16,642 nt of DNA from Chrysochromulina tobinii (taxonomy: Eukaryota; Haptophyta; Prymnesiales; Chrysochromulinaceae), in the NCBI GenBank assembly GCA_001275005.1, contig JWZX01000392.1, positions 1-16,642 on the forward strand, written 5' to 3'. The position numbers and the translations under genes are program-made. Below are positions 7,911-15,484 of the stretch, one piece after another. Positions within the stretch are counted from its first letter, which is position 1. Each line of letters opens with the position of its first letter. Under the pieces are notes generated by a model. It had not been told where the DNA came from. It made no database searches and worked only from the letters and a program-made list of their open reading frames with translations.

Positions 7911-7936
7911 AGCGCTTCGTTTTGTTTTCTTGCAGT
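7911..7936 (+). other. Possible 3' splice site upstream of the membrane-protein gene
   Basis: A T-rich run ends in TTCTTGCAG at 7936, resembling a branch/pyrimidine tract plus acceptor. If real, the membrane-protein gene has an upstream exon and its coding start could lie before 8011. The frame from 7937 is open into the gene, which allows but does not prove this. Confidence 0.3.
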
Positions 7937-8010
7937 TCACAAACAGAGCGCGTGCGGATCCGTGTGTGCTTGCAACTGTAGAGTGCTTTGCAGCTGAGTG
8001 CTTGCAGCTG

Positions 8011-9613
8011 ATGTGCCTGGGCTGTACCAATCCAACAGTGGCTTTCACCTGGTTCGGTGCCTTTCTTGTGAATGCGGCCTTCATCATCCTCATCTCGTGG
8101 GGCGCCGCAGTCTTCTGGCCCGTCGGGCTTGCATTCGCCCTCTTCTACACCGCGCTCCTCTTCGGGGCGGCTATTTACGTGAAGAGGAGTCGCAAGGACA
8201 TGCCCAGCTTTGTCACGGACATCCTCCTTCTGCTGGGCGTGATCGGCATCGGTGCAAGCGGATCACTGCTCTGCTTCAACTTGTTCGGATGTGGCGCGCC
8301 TCGATCGTACGGAGATGGCAGCGGCGGTGGTCTGATCCAGTGGAACTTCCCCGCTGGAGCTTCCAGTGATGCGGACATCTTGATTTGGGCGAACCAGCCA
8401 TCCTGGCAACAGGGGAATGGGGCTAGTTTCGTTGTCCATCCTGTGACGACCGCTCTCTTCTTTCGCGGACAAACGGCGCCTGGCGTCGCGGAAGCTCCAC
8501 AGGAGGTGCTCTGGATGGATCCGAGGCGGTCTGTCGCCCGCTCAGCTAGACGCGACGCTCACGTATCCGACACACCTCGTGATGATCGCGCAGCGGGTGT
8601 GCTTCGTCGCCGCTTCGGCAGTCCACTGTTACGCATCCGATGGCTCCAACTACACGACGATCAACTTCGCCAGTGCCAGCAACGCAAACCCGCGGGCGCT
8701 CAAAGCCAGCAACGGGAGCCTCTTCTTCAAGGCAGATGCTCCTTATGGCTATGCGGGCGAATTGGGCGTCGTGTACAGGTCAGACCCACCGTTCACCACG
8801 GCCACGCTACTGTCGGTACCGAACTCGGGCAGCGTGCCGCCGCCGTCACCCCCCGTGGCCCCAGGCACGGTGCCCGGCGGCGATGGGTGCGACAACGTGG
8901 TTGGCTTCCGAACGATGGCCATTGCTTTCCTTTTCATCACGTCGTTGCCGGTGCTACTCACCTCGGTGACGATCTGGTCTAAGCTTCGCATCCCCTCGAT
9001 GTCCTTCGCTACCTTCTGTGGCGTCTCTGCCGTCGTCATCAACGTCTACGCCCTCATCGACCCCGCCGGCTCCGTCGCGGACATCTTCATCCGTTGGTGG
9101 TTCTTTGCGTTCAGCACGGCCTGGCTCGTCGTGTACGTGGTGCTCAAGCTGCAGAATCGCATCGACTTGACGACGTTCCGGTGGGCGGTGGATGTTGGCT
9201 GCATCGCATACGTCGCCTCGATGCACGCCATCGTCCACGTGCCCTTCACGACCGACTGGTGGCGCTGGGTCATCTACCAATTCACGATGCTCTTGCCGAT
9301 GGTGATCCTCGCGCTCGTCTCGACGAACACGACGACCGGCCTGCCCACATTCCTCGTGGGCCTCGCCATCTTCGTCGATGCGTGGAAGATCACTATTGAG
9401 ATGAGGTCATTCATGACTTCCGACCCCACGTTCCAGACCTTCATCACGTTCGCCTTCCTCGGTGGGATTGGGTTCGTCATCATCTTCGCCGCTATGTCTT
9501 ACAACAAGTACAAGGACGCCATCACACAGGCAGTGGATCGCTTCGCCGCAACCTTTGTGCCAATGAGGAAGCCCTTCAAAACGCTTAATGAGGAAGCGAT
9601 CCAAATGAGTTAA
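8011..9613 (+). CDS. Polytopic membrane protein with ELWxxDGT-like ectodomain
   Basis: About 533 residues if one base is skipped near 8524-8530; the frame starting at 8011 covers the N-terminal part and the frame ending at 9613 the rest. Order: three hydrophobic helices (about residues 9-31, 33-57, 67-92); a soluble region of about 190 residues with repeating LFFRG, VCFVA and LFFKA strands, EVLWMDP and YRSDPP, recalling degenerate ELWxxDGT propeller-type repeats; a Pro-rich linker (VPPPSPPVAPGT); then about seven helices to near the C-terminus, ending in a basic cytosolic tail. VLWMDP lies just before the break and fits the repeat, which argues that both sides are coding. The break may be an indel, a 40-nt intron (8506-8545) or a frameshift. 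The 8011 ATG is chosen because no earlier ATG is in frame; an upstream exon is possible. The role is unknown; a receptor or transporter is conceivable. I do not recognise the full architecture. Confidence 0.65.
8506..8545 (+). other. Frame break: 40-nt intron candidate or one-base indel
   Basis: Between 8506 and 8545 the coding frame moves by one. The segment starts GTGCTC and ends CTCAG; removing it gives a phase-0 join (PQE then LDATLTY). But reading through with one skipped base also gives a smooth protein, EVLWMDPRGGLSPAQLDA, that fits the ectodomain repeats. Both cannot be true. I slightly favour an indel or assembly error over an intron this short. Confidence 0.5.
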
Positions 9614-9946
9614 TGGTCCATTCATAACGTGTGCAAAGTGGGCCTGGGCCGCGCCGCCGTGCGATGCACAGATGTGACCGGGCTGTCGCATGCCGTGCTG
9701 TCGTGAATATGTCGTGCGTGAAGATATGCGGTCCTGTAACAGTCCGTCGGGTCGATGTGTCGAAGCACGAAGGAGGCCGTGAGGCGTACTTTGAAGTCTA
9801 TTCGCGGCAAGCAGTTCAAGTCGAGTCGACTTGACTTGCGTTGAGTTGACTTGAAAGTGCGTGCATGCAACCGTACGCGGTCCGAAAAGTTCTCGTATTC
9901 TCGTGTGAGCAAAACCGCTCTGCGAGCCGACCTCAGCGGACTTGTG
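9614..9946. other. Spacer with a 19-bp palindrome
   Basis: No gene is seen between the membrane-protein stop and the next ATG. Near 9811-9850 the DNA is a cluster of related CAAGTC/GACTTG words, including the inverted repeat at 9816-9834. It probably holds the promoter of the small gene at 9947. Confidence 0.5.
9816..9834. promoter_or_regulatory. Inverted repeat with 9-bp arms
   Basis: TCAAGTCGA-G-TCGACTTGA is a perfect palindrome around a single central base, about 110 bp upstream of the ATG at 9947. Further GACTTG and GAGTTGACTTGA words follow directly. A dimer-binding site is possible; function is inferred from symmetry and position. Confidence 0.3.
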
Positions 9947-10369
9947 ATGGCTGACGATGCGGCGACCCTGCATCGCGCCGTGGAAAAGATTCGCGTCACG
10001 CACGCAGCTGCCCTGGCCGCGCTAGCGGCGTTCGAGCGCGCAATGCCGCCGATTCCACCGCGGCCGACCATCCGCTTTGGCCGACTAGGGGACGCCGTCA
10101 TGGGGGACGTCACCACACTGCAGCCGTACTTCGTGCACGGCGCGGCAGACTCACAGAGCCCGCTGATCTTTTCTTCGGGGCCGGTTGAGCACGACTTCCT
10201 CACTAGCCATCGCGGCTACTCGCAGGACTGCCTCGATGACGACACGGCCACGCCCAAGGAACTCGTACTTAGCAAGCGCGCCGGCTGCCTGCACAATGTG
10301 GATGGCGTGTATGCTGCCATTCCATACCTGGCACCTCGCGCGCCCAGCGAGATGATTCGCTGCTATTGA
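9947..10369 (+). CDS. Hypothetical protein, 140 residues
   Basis: The start is the ATG at 9947; the open frame extends upstream to 9851 but that part is AT-richer and Arg-rich and looks like leader DNA. Residues 3-32 form an Ala-rich amphipathic helix (LHRAVEKIRVTHAAALAALAAF), followed by a Pro-rich turn (MPPIPPRP) and a mixed region with an acidic patch (CLDDDT, 95-100). There is no signal peptide, TM helix or recognised catalytic motif. Third codon positions are mostly G/C, as in neighbouring genes, which supports coding. I do not recognise a family. It follows the membrane-protein gene on the same strand with its own upstream palindrome. Confidence 0.5.
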   Translation: MADDAATLHRAVEKIRVTHAAALAALAAFERAMPPIPPRPTIRFGRLGDAVMGDVTTLQPYFVHGAADSQSPLIFSSGPVEHDFLTSHRGYSQDCLDDDTATPKELVLSKRAGCLHNVDGVYAAIPYLAPRAPSEMIRCY

Positions 10370-11145
10370 GCAGAGGGCGGCGATGGGAAACGACATCCGA
10401 GAAGCGTGGCGTGTGTATCCACTTCTGACTGCTGTGGCACCTGCACACGCACACGAATCACGATCTCTCGACGCACGTGCGCAGTGCGGGCCGATAAAAA
10501 GTGTACAAGTGTGCGACCCGGACCAAATACTCCCCCCACCGCACACCCTGCTTACATTTAGATGGTTTCGACGAAATTCGTTTTTGAGACAATGCATCGA
10601 ACGATGATACATGTCCGACCGACGGCTTACGGTCGACTTCTGATCCCGCCTCCCCGCTGGCAGTGCTGCGCCCGTGCACTCCTCACGTCAAGCTCTTCCG
10701 ATCTCACGTGTCACATGCGGTCGCCCCAGATCGGCTGTATCCAACCGCCGTCCGACCGCCCGAGCCTCAAGCTCCAAACCAAGCCATCCCCACGTGAACG
10801 CCCACACACTCTCTATCCCTCATGTACCTGCTTCCTCCGCGCGCTACTTATATTCGCGCGCCGCCCGCTCCCACTTCGCTAACGCAGGGTTCGCCTTCAT
10901 GCTCAGTTGCATTCATGGTGTGGTGATGTCGCCGTCTTGATCGGCGGCATGCATGGTCTAACCGTCACCAACCGTTCTCGGCTGCTCTCACCTTCCCAAG
11001 CCAACCGTCCTTGGCTCTCGATGCCTGTCACCACTCATCGGCGGTCTTCGCCAGTTTCACAGTCCGCCTATAACCATCCCTCTCCGCTGTGAATGTGTCC
11101 ACGGGGAATAAACGGAAGCTGCCTGAGTCGGAGAGCCGTGTCGGT
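10370..11145. other. Intergenic region, no convincing gene
   Basis: This 776-bp stretch between a plus-strand and a minus-strand gene has only Ser/Pro/Arg-rich short frames with no motif. It should contain the 3' ends of both flanking genes. An AATAAA at 11107-11112 on the plus strand is too far from the 10369 stop to assign. An exact Illumina-adapter-like 13-mer is at 10692-10704. Confidence 0.55.
10692..10704. other. Match to Illumina adapter stub
   Basis: GCTCTTCCGATCT is the reverse complement of AGATCGGAAGAGC, the 13-base core shared by common Illumina adapters. The match is exact over 13 bases; flanking bases do not extend it. Shortly after, AGATCGG occurs at about 10729. Chance of one such exact 13-mer in a window this size, both strands, is below one in a thousand for random sequence. 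It may be a trimming remnant at a contig join. Confidence 0.6.
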
Positions 11146-13032
11146 CTAGTGTCGGTCCGGGGAGCCCAGGCGCGGTCGAGACGAAAGGCCACCTGCGACA
11201 GCCGCCCGAAGGTAGGCTGAGCGCTCGTGAGCCACTGCGTTTGTAAGGAGGCGCCACAGGTAATGACAGCCCACCTCGGGACCCACTGAACCCTCGCGGT
11301 CGCCGCCGCCCACACGGCTGCGTCCTGGCGATGAGTTCCTGGCAGCCGTGAGCGCCCCCTGCCTTGCCGTCATAAGTCGCTCCCACGCCGTCGTGGGCAT
11401 CCGCGTGGCACTCGTGCCCAGCGGGCCAGTCGAGGATGCATGCTCGGCGAGATGAGGGGGGCAAAGCTCGAGGATGGACGCAACATCGGCATCGCTCAGC
11501 TGGAGCGTCGGGCAAGCCTCGCGTAGCCTGGCAAGCAACTCGGAGAGGGCCACCGTGCGCTTTCCTTGCGTCTCCCATATTTGGAACACGCCCTGCAGCG
11601 CCCGCCTATGCCAGAGCATCGCCAGGATGAGGGGCGCTGGGAGCTCTGTGCCTCCGACTGAGACGCCAACCGCGGGGGTGGGCAGCATGACCACCGAGGC
11701 GACGAGCGGCTCGGGCACCATCACACCGGCACCCTTCAACGCATCGACCACCTGGTACCAGTTGGCGGCACTGCTGTTGCCTCCTGCGCCGTTCAAAGCG
11801 GCCGGGTACCGATATTGGATGGCCGCGGCGACGGCGGGTGCCGCGAGCTCAGCGCCCCCTCGAAGGGTGCGATCAAGGCTGCGACGACTGGCACTCGCCT
11901 CGCCGCCTCGCGGAGTCGCAGCATCGGCAGCACGCCTTGACTCCCAGTCCAAGCGTGCTTGGACTCGCGCTTGGACTCCGAGCGCCGCGCTCGGACTCGT
12001 GCCGACCATTCGAAACCTATCGCGCCTCATCCCATACGCATACTTCGATCCGTGCGAGCCTCGTGCTGAGCGCAACGAGAGGGCTCCGAGGGCCGAGTCG
12101 CCGACGTCGGCGTGGGCGAGCTCCCCGAGGTCCTCATACGCCGTCTCGAGGCTCATCGGGAGGCCCACGCCATCGAGGCAGCGCGCACCGCTCAGGATTG
12201 TGCGCACGAACACCGGCATATCGTCCAGCGTGAACGAGATCAGCTCCGCGTCGGCGGTGAGCCCGCGGGGCGCGGGCGGTGCCTCCGGCTCGGTCGGCAG
12301 GAGCGCTCGCATAAACTCATCGAGGGAGACCGTCTTGCTCTTATCGGCGTCGAGGCGCTCGAAGATCGCCTCGAACTGTTCGCGAGTCCTGCTCTCAAAG
12401 CGGCACGCTCCTTGCCGCACGACGCCGCCGAGCCCGAGGATGTTGCGCACGCTCTGGTTTGTGCGCACCGCCTTGATGACCTCGGTGCGGCTGAGCACAC
12501 CGTCTCCATTCTTGTCGATGAGCCTGAAGGCCTCTTCGATCATGCCAGGGGTGACCTCCGAATGGAAACGCTGCAGAGCCTCAGCCTCACGCGATGTGCG
12601 CCGAGCAGTACGCTCCTCATGTTCTCGGCGCGTGGACTCGAGTAGAGAGGTGAGTCCACGCTTCCACTCCGCGAGTCCGGACCCATGTCCGGCGCCAGGA
12701 AGGTACACGGGGTCACGGCGCGGCTGCTCCACGGTTGGCGTCCGCGGCGGCTTGTTTGGCGACTGCGGCGGCTCGACTCTTAGTGCTGCCGGTAAGTGTA
12801 GTCGCGGTGTGGCTTGTTCGTCGATCTCGTCGAGGAAACGGGCGAGTCGTGTGGCTTGTTCGTCGATCCTGTCGAGGTACACGGGCACCGACTCGCTCTC
12901 GAGCTGGTGCGACGAGGCCACCGCGGCTTTGTGTATGGGCTCTGGAGCGACTTTGCGCATCGGCTCTGGAGCGCGGTAAGGAATCAAGCCCGGCAACAGG
13001 CTTTTGGTTGGAGGCGGCGAGGCCATGTGCAT
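11146..13032 (-). CDS. Two-EF-hand calcium-binding protein, 628 residues
   Basis: One long frame from ATG at 13032. EF-hand 1 loop is D173-K-N-G-D-G-V-L-S-R-T-E184 with the AFRLI helix before and VIKAV after; EF-hand 2 loop is D228-A-D-K-S-K-T-V-S-L-D-E239 before FMRALL. Both loops keep acidic residues at positions 1, 3 and 12, so both should bind calcium. The N-terminal 110 residues are Pro-rich and contain two in-register repeats: APEPMRKV/APEPIHKA (about 21-36) and a 14-residue pair built on LDxIDEQAT (53-75). Residues about 120-160 are a charged helix. The C-terminal 370 residues contain a motif-free helical region (WYQVVDALKGAGVMVPEPL, then RALQGVFQIWETQGKR) that could be a degenerate EF-like segment. 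Likely a cytosolic or flagellar calcium sensor, but the target is unknown. A 501-codon antisense frame overlaps it and is Ser/Arg-rich shadow. Confidence 0.8.
   Translation of the reverse strand: MHMASPPPTKSLLPGLIPYRAPEPMRKVAPEPIHKAAVASSHQLESESVPVYLDRIDEQATRLARFLDEIDEQATPRLHLPAALRVEPPQSPNKPPRTPTVEQPRRDPVYLPGAGHGSGLAEWKRGLTSLLESTRREHEERTARRTSREAEALQRFHSEVTPGMIEEAFRLIDKNGDGVLSRTEVIKAVRTNQSVRNILGLGGVVRQGACRFESRTREQFEAIFERLDADKSKTVSLDEFMRALLPTEPEAPPAPRGLTADAELISFTLDDMPVFVRTILSGARCLDGVGLPMSLETAYEDLGELAHADVGDSALGALSLRSARGSHGSKYAYGMRRDRFRMVGTSPSAALGVQARVQARLDWESRRAADAATPRGGEASASRRSLDRTLRGGAELAAPAVAAAIQYRYPAALNGAGGNSSAANWYQVVDALKGAGVMVPEPLVASVVMLPTPAVGVSVGGTELPAPLILAMLWHRRALQGVFQIWETQGKRTVALSELLARLREACPTLQLSDADVASILELCPPHLAEHASSTGPLGTSATRMPTTAWERLMTARQGALTAARNSSPGRSRVGGGDREGSVGPEVGCHYLWRLLTNAVAHERSAYLRAAVAGGLSSRPRLGSPDRH
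12807..12877 (-). repeat. 42-bp duplicated segment in the EF-hand gene
   Basis: GTGTGGCTTGTTCGTCGATC and the following bases occur at 12807-12835 and 12849-12877 with one local base swap. The period is 42 bp, so the duplication adds 14 residues and keeps the frame, producing the twin LDxIDEQAT units. Confidence 0.85.
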
Positions 13033-13391
13033 GGGACACTCTCGGATTTCGACGTTTCATCGAGAACTTTGCCAATGCATGTATTGATCCAATCGCAGAC
13101 GACAACTCACACGCCTCTCTCCACATTCTGCCCACCCGCCGGCGCCGCCAACGACCGTCCACACGTGCGTGCGTGTGTGTGCTCTGTGCGAGCACCACCA
13201 GACCCTTGTTGTTGTTCGGTGTTCGGACCGCACCTACGCGCTACGGAGGCGGGTCACGACCTCACGTCCGGCCGCAGCGGCTCTCTCGCATCCTCCCTGA
13301 CCGGACGGGGGGGTCGTTTTGTTGGATGTAGTTATCCGAACCGGAATACGCTGCATGCCTTTCTAAGGTACCCGATGCCTCTCTCGCCGTC
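13033..13391. other. Spacer between uL23m and the EF-hand gene
   Basis: No gene is seen in these 359 bases. Both neighbours are on the minus strand, so this holds the uL23m 3' end and the EF-hand promoter. Plus-strand frames crossing it continue the antisense shadows and carry no motif. It contains a GTGCGTGCGTGTGTGTG run near 13163. Confidence 0.5.
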
Positions 13392-13895
13392 TCAAGTCGA
13401 ACCGTCGAGCTTACCCGTGAAGAGCGAGTCGTGCGGCGTGGGCCTCAGCTTCTTCATACGCGCGGCTATGCGATCGCGGGGCGGGATCGGCCCGCGCTCC
13501 GCCTTCTTCGGCGGGTCGGCCAAATAGCGGTGCGGCTTCGAGGGCCAAGCTTCCCGCGACGCCTCCGTCAGCTGCTCCTCCACCAAGTGGTAGCGCGTCT
13601 TCTGCTGTGCCTCACTGCTCGAGCCGTGCAAGTAGACGTAGGCCTTCTTGTAGTCGGGCTCCTGGAAGCGCACGCCGAGTTGGCGATTGATGCGCTTCTT
13701 GCCCTCGTAGATGGCCGTGTGCACGTGGCTCACTGGCATGTTGTACAGCCGGATGAGGTACTCCTTGATCTCAAACTTTGTCATCTTCGGCGAGACATGG
13801 AAGACCTCGACTTGCCGATCGAGCCAGTGCCGCGTGTGCAGGTTGGGGCTGCGCACGAGCTTGACAACCCAGTTAGGGAAGAGTTGGACCGGCAT
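13392..13895 (-). CDS. MRPL23: Mitochondrial ribosomal protein uL23m
   Basis: A 167-residue protein starting MPVQLFPNWVVKLVR; the frame extends 17 codons further up but only to a GTG, and animal mitochondrial L23 begins at the equivalent place, so 13895 is chosen. The L23 fold is clear: EVFHVSPKMTKFEIKEYLIRLYNMPV (strand, then the helix that packs on rRNA), the HTAIYEGKKRINRQLG hairpin loop with its basic residues, and PDYKKAYVYL as the last strand. The human mitochondrial protein has the same order (MTRVDLRNYLEGIYNVPV, then PDYKVAYVQL). It sits near the polypeptide exit tunnel of the mitochondrial large subunit. The 55-residue C-terminal extension is basic and Pro-rich. No targeting presequence is obvious, which is common for L23m. 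It is a nuclear gene, and this supports a eukaryotic window. Confidence 0.85.
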   Translation of the reverse strand: MPVQLFPNWVVKLVRSPNLHTRHWLDRQVEVFHVSPKMTKFEIKEYLIRLYNMPVSHVHTAIYEGKKRINRQLGVRFQEPDYKKAYVYLHGSSSEAQQKTRYHLVEEQLTEASREAWPSKPHRYLADPPKKAERGPIPPRDRIAARMKKLRPTPHDSLFTGKLDGST

Positions 13896-14587
13896 CCGCG
13901 CTGCTTGAGGTGTTTTGTGGACCCTCACCACGTGGTTCGTCTTCACATCAATCAGTCAGTCAGTCAGTTTCGTGGTTACAAATAGCTTGGAAAGGGGTGG
14001 GGGAGTACGTGCACGCGCTCACGCGTGCGTTGCCTTGGGCCGGTGTGTGGCCTTCGGTCGGCCGAAGATGAGCGTCTGGGGACACGCTGGTGCACGGAGC
14101 GCGCCTGCCAAAGTTGCATGCATTTCATTCACCACATCCCTTTTTTGGTACCTATTGGATGTTTCTGTTTCGAGTTTTCTGTTTCAGACGCGAGCGGGAC
14201 GTTCGAGCCGGAAGGAGCGGCTCCCTAACTTCGGCGTGCGGTGACTCTCCCTGGAATCGCCGCGGCTCTGCGGTCGGCGCATCGGGCCATGTTCATGAGG
14301 CTTCTGGCAAGCTGTGACAGGTGCTCCAGGCACTGAACGACCATTGAGTTGATGGACGCTCCAATTGTTGAGTGGCAAAGGCCGGACGAAACATCCAGCC
14401 GAGCTCGCCCGTGGCTGCGCAACCACAGCCAGCATCTGAGCCACGCACGTCTAGCTGCGGTAGCCGGCTTCCAGTAGCAAACCGTGAGTATAACTGTGGT
14501 ACTGTGAGGGACCTACCGTCCTAGTAACGTTCTCCCGCAGTACCGTTAGTGCAGTTAGAGTAGATAGCTCTTCTTACTTACACCCAC
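13896..14587. other. Upstream region of uL23m, no gene seen
   Basis: The stretch contains the uL23m promoter, a (CAGT)4 microsatellite at 13953-13968, a GT/CA-rich run around 14008-14035 and T-rich patches around 14135-14185. An 86-codon minus-strand frame at 14184-14444 has no motif and I do not support it. Confidence 0.5.
13952..13968. repeat. (CAGT)4 microsatellite
   Basis: Four tandem CAGT units lie just upstream of the uL23m coding region. The complementary word repeats at 7180-7195. Confidence 0.9.
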
Positions 14588-14784
14588 CTAACCCCCTAAC
14601 CCCCTAACCCCGAACCCCTAACCCCTCTAACCTCCCTCTGGTCTAACCCTTTACATGTGGTTTCGACAGTTAAACCTAACCACACCCACCCGAACCGTAA
14701 AGTCGGTTTCGTAGCCGTAAGAGTAACCGTCATACCGCTCCACCTGTGGTTTCGGCGCAACCCCTAACCCCTCACCCCTAACCT
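14588..14784. repeat. Degenerate CCCTAA telomere-like repeats
   Basis: Two clusters, 14588-14650 and 14759-14784, consist of CCCCTAAC-type words with a dominant 8-bp spacing (CTAACCCC twice in a row, then variants with GAACCCC and TCTAACC). On the minus strand these read TTAGGGG, near the TTAGGG telomere repeat. They are imperfect and flanked by unique sequence on both sides, so this is an interstitial or subtelomeric block, not a chromosome end. Confidence 0.7.
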
Positions 14785-14788
14785 TCAT

Positions 14789-14829
14789 CCCGCCTAAGCC
14801 TGTGCAAGCGCGTCCCGCCTAAGCCTGTG
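14789..14829. repeat. 16-bp direct repeat, 25-bp period
   Basis: CCCGCCTAAGCCTGTG occurs exactly at 14789-14804 and 14814-14829, between the telomere-like block and the ACGCAAT array. Confidence 0.85.
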
Positions 14830-14870
14830 GTGGGCTGCGGCGTACCTCGCGCCCATCCACGGTTTCGAGG

Positions 14871-14930
14871 GTTTCGTCAGTTCCGTCAATTGTAGTCAGG
14901 ATGTGACGAAACAGACGAAACTGACGAAAC
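14871..14930. repeat. Inverted repeat with 17-bp arms
   Basis: GTTTCGTCAGTTCCGTC (14871-14887) pairs with GACGAAACTGACGAAAC (14914-14930) with one mismatch, around a 26-base loop. The right arm belongs to a run of GACGAAACT words. It could form a hairpin in single strands and borders the ACGCAAT array. Confidence 0.8.
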
Positions 14931-14936
14931 TGATAA

Positions 14937-15216
14937 AAACGCAAAACGCAAAACGCAATACGCAAGACGCAAGACGCAATACGCAAGACGCAATGCGGGT
15001 CAAAGTGGGCTGGCCAGTACGCAATACGCAAGACGCAATACGCAATGGGGGTCAAAGTGGGCTGGCCAGTACGCAATACGCCACACGCAATACGCAATAC
15101 GCAAAGAGGGTCAAAGTGGGCTGGATGTGAAAATTGCAGTCATACGCAATACGCAATACGCAGTACGTAATGCGGGTCAAAAATACGCAATACGCAAAAT
15201 GCTGAAAATACGCAAC
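14937..15216. repeat. Nested ACGCAAT / GGGTCAAAGTGGGCTGG array
   Basis: Seven-base words of the ACGCAAT/ACGCAAG type are strung in tandem and interrupted by GGGTCAAAGTGGGCTGG at 14997, 15049 and 15108 and by a truncated GGGTCAA at 15174. The starts are 52, 59 and 66 bases apart, each spacing longer than the last by exactly one seven-base unit. Open frames across it read as CVLRIAY-type repeats and are not genes. It does not fit CRISPR: there are no unique spacers and the repeat is not palindromic. Confidence 0.85.
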
Positions 15217-15220
15217 AAAA

Positions 15221-15484
15221 AATTACGCTGCGTATGGCGTACCTCTCACTGATGGGGCAATTGCCGCGGGGCCCCGACCACCCGACGGGCGGGCGCTGAC
15301 CGCGCTGACCGCGCCCTCCCCTCCGGCAGTCCCCCCGCTAAAAGTCGCGCGATTCGCGTGAAGGTCCGGACCCGAATGCGAAAGCTGGCGCTCATCTAGA
15401 ACAATTCATGCATGCACCCTTCACTTCGAGGAGTTTTATGAATGCCAGTTATTTCTCTTAAAATTGTTTAGGGGCCTAACTTCG
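15221..15484. other. Spacer before the right-hand gene
   Basis: A GC-rich first half includes CGCTGACCGCGCTGACCGCG near 15294-15313; the second half turns AT-rich. A run ending TTAAAATTGTTTAG at about 15470 resembles a 3' splice acceptor, so the coding start at 15485 may instead be inside an internal exon. No separate gene is seen. Confidence 0.4.

Noticed and set aside
11474-12979. 501-codon plus-strand open frame
   Set aside because: It mirrors the EF-hand gene. Its Ser/Arg-rich composition is what the antisense of GC-rich codons gives, and the opposite strand has two complete EF-hand loops.
14588-14784. A true chromosome end
   Set aside because: The repeats are degenerate, short and flanked by unique sequence and a gene on both sides, so they are interstitial.
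14819-15130. Short open frames reading CVLRIAY or NTQDA repeats
   Set aside because: They are translations of the ACGCAAT array and have no coding character beyond the repeat.
14937-15216. Possible CRISPR array
   Set aside because: The repeat is a short simple word without unique spacers of constant length, spacers are themselves repeats, and no Cas genes are present; the genome is eukaryotic.
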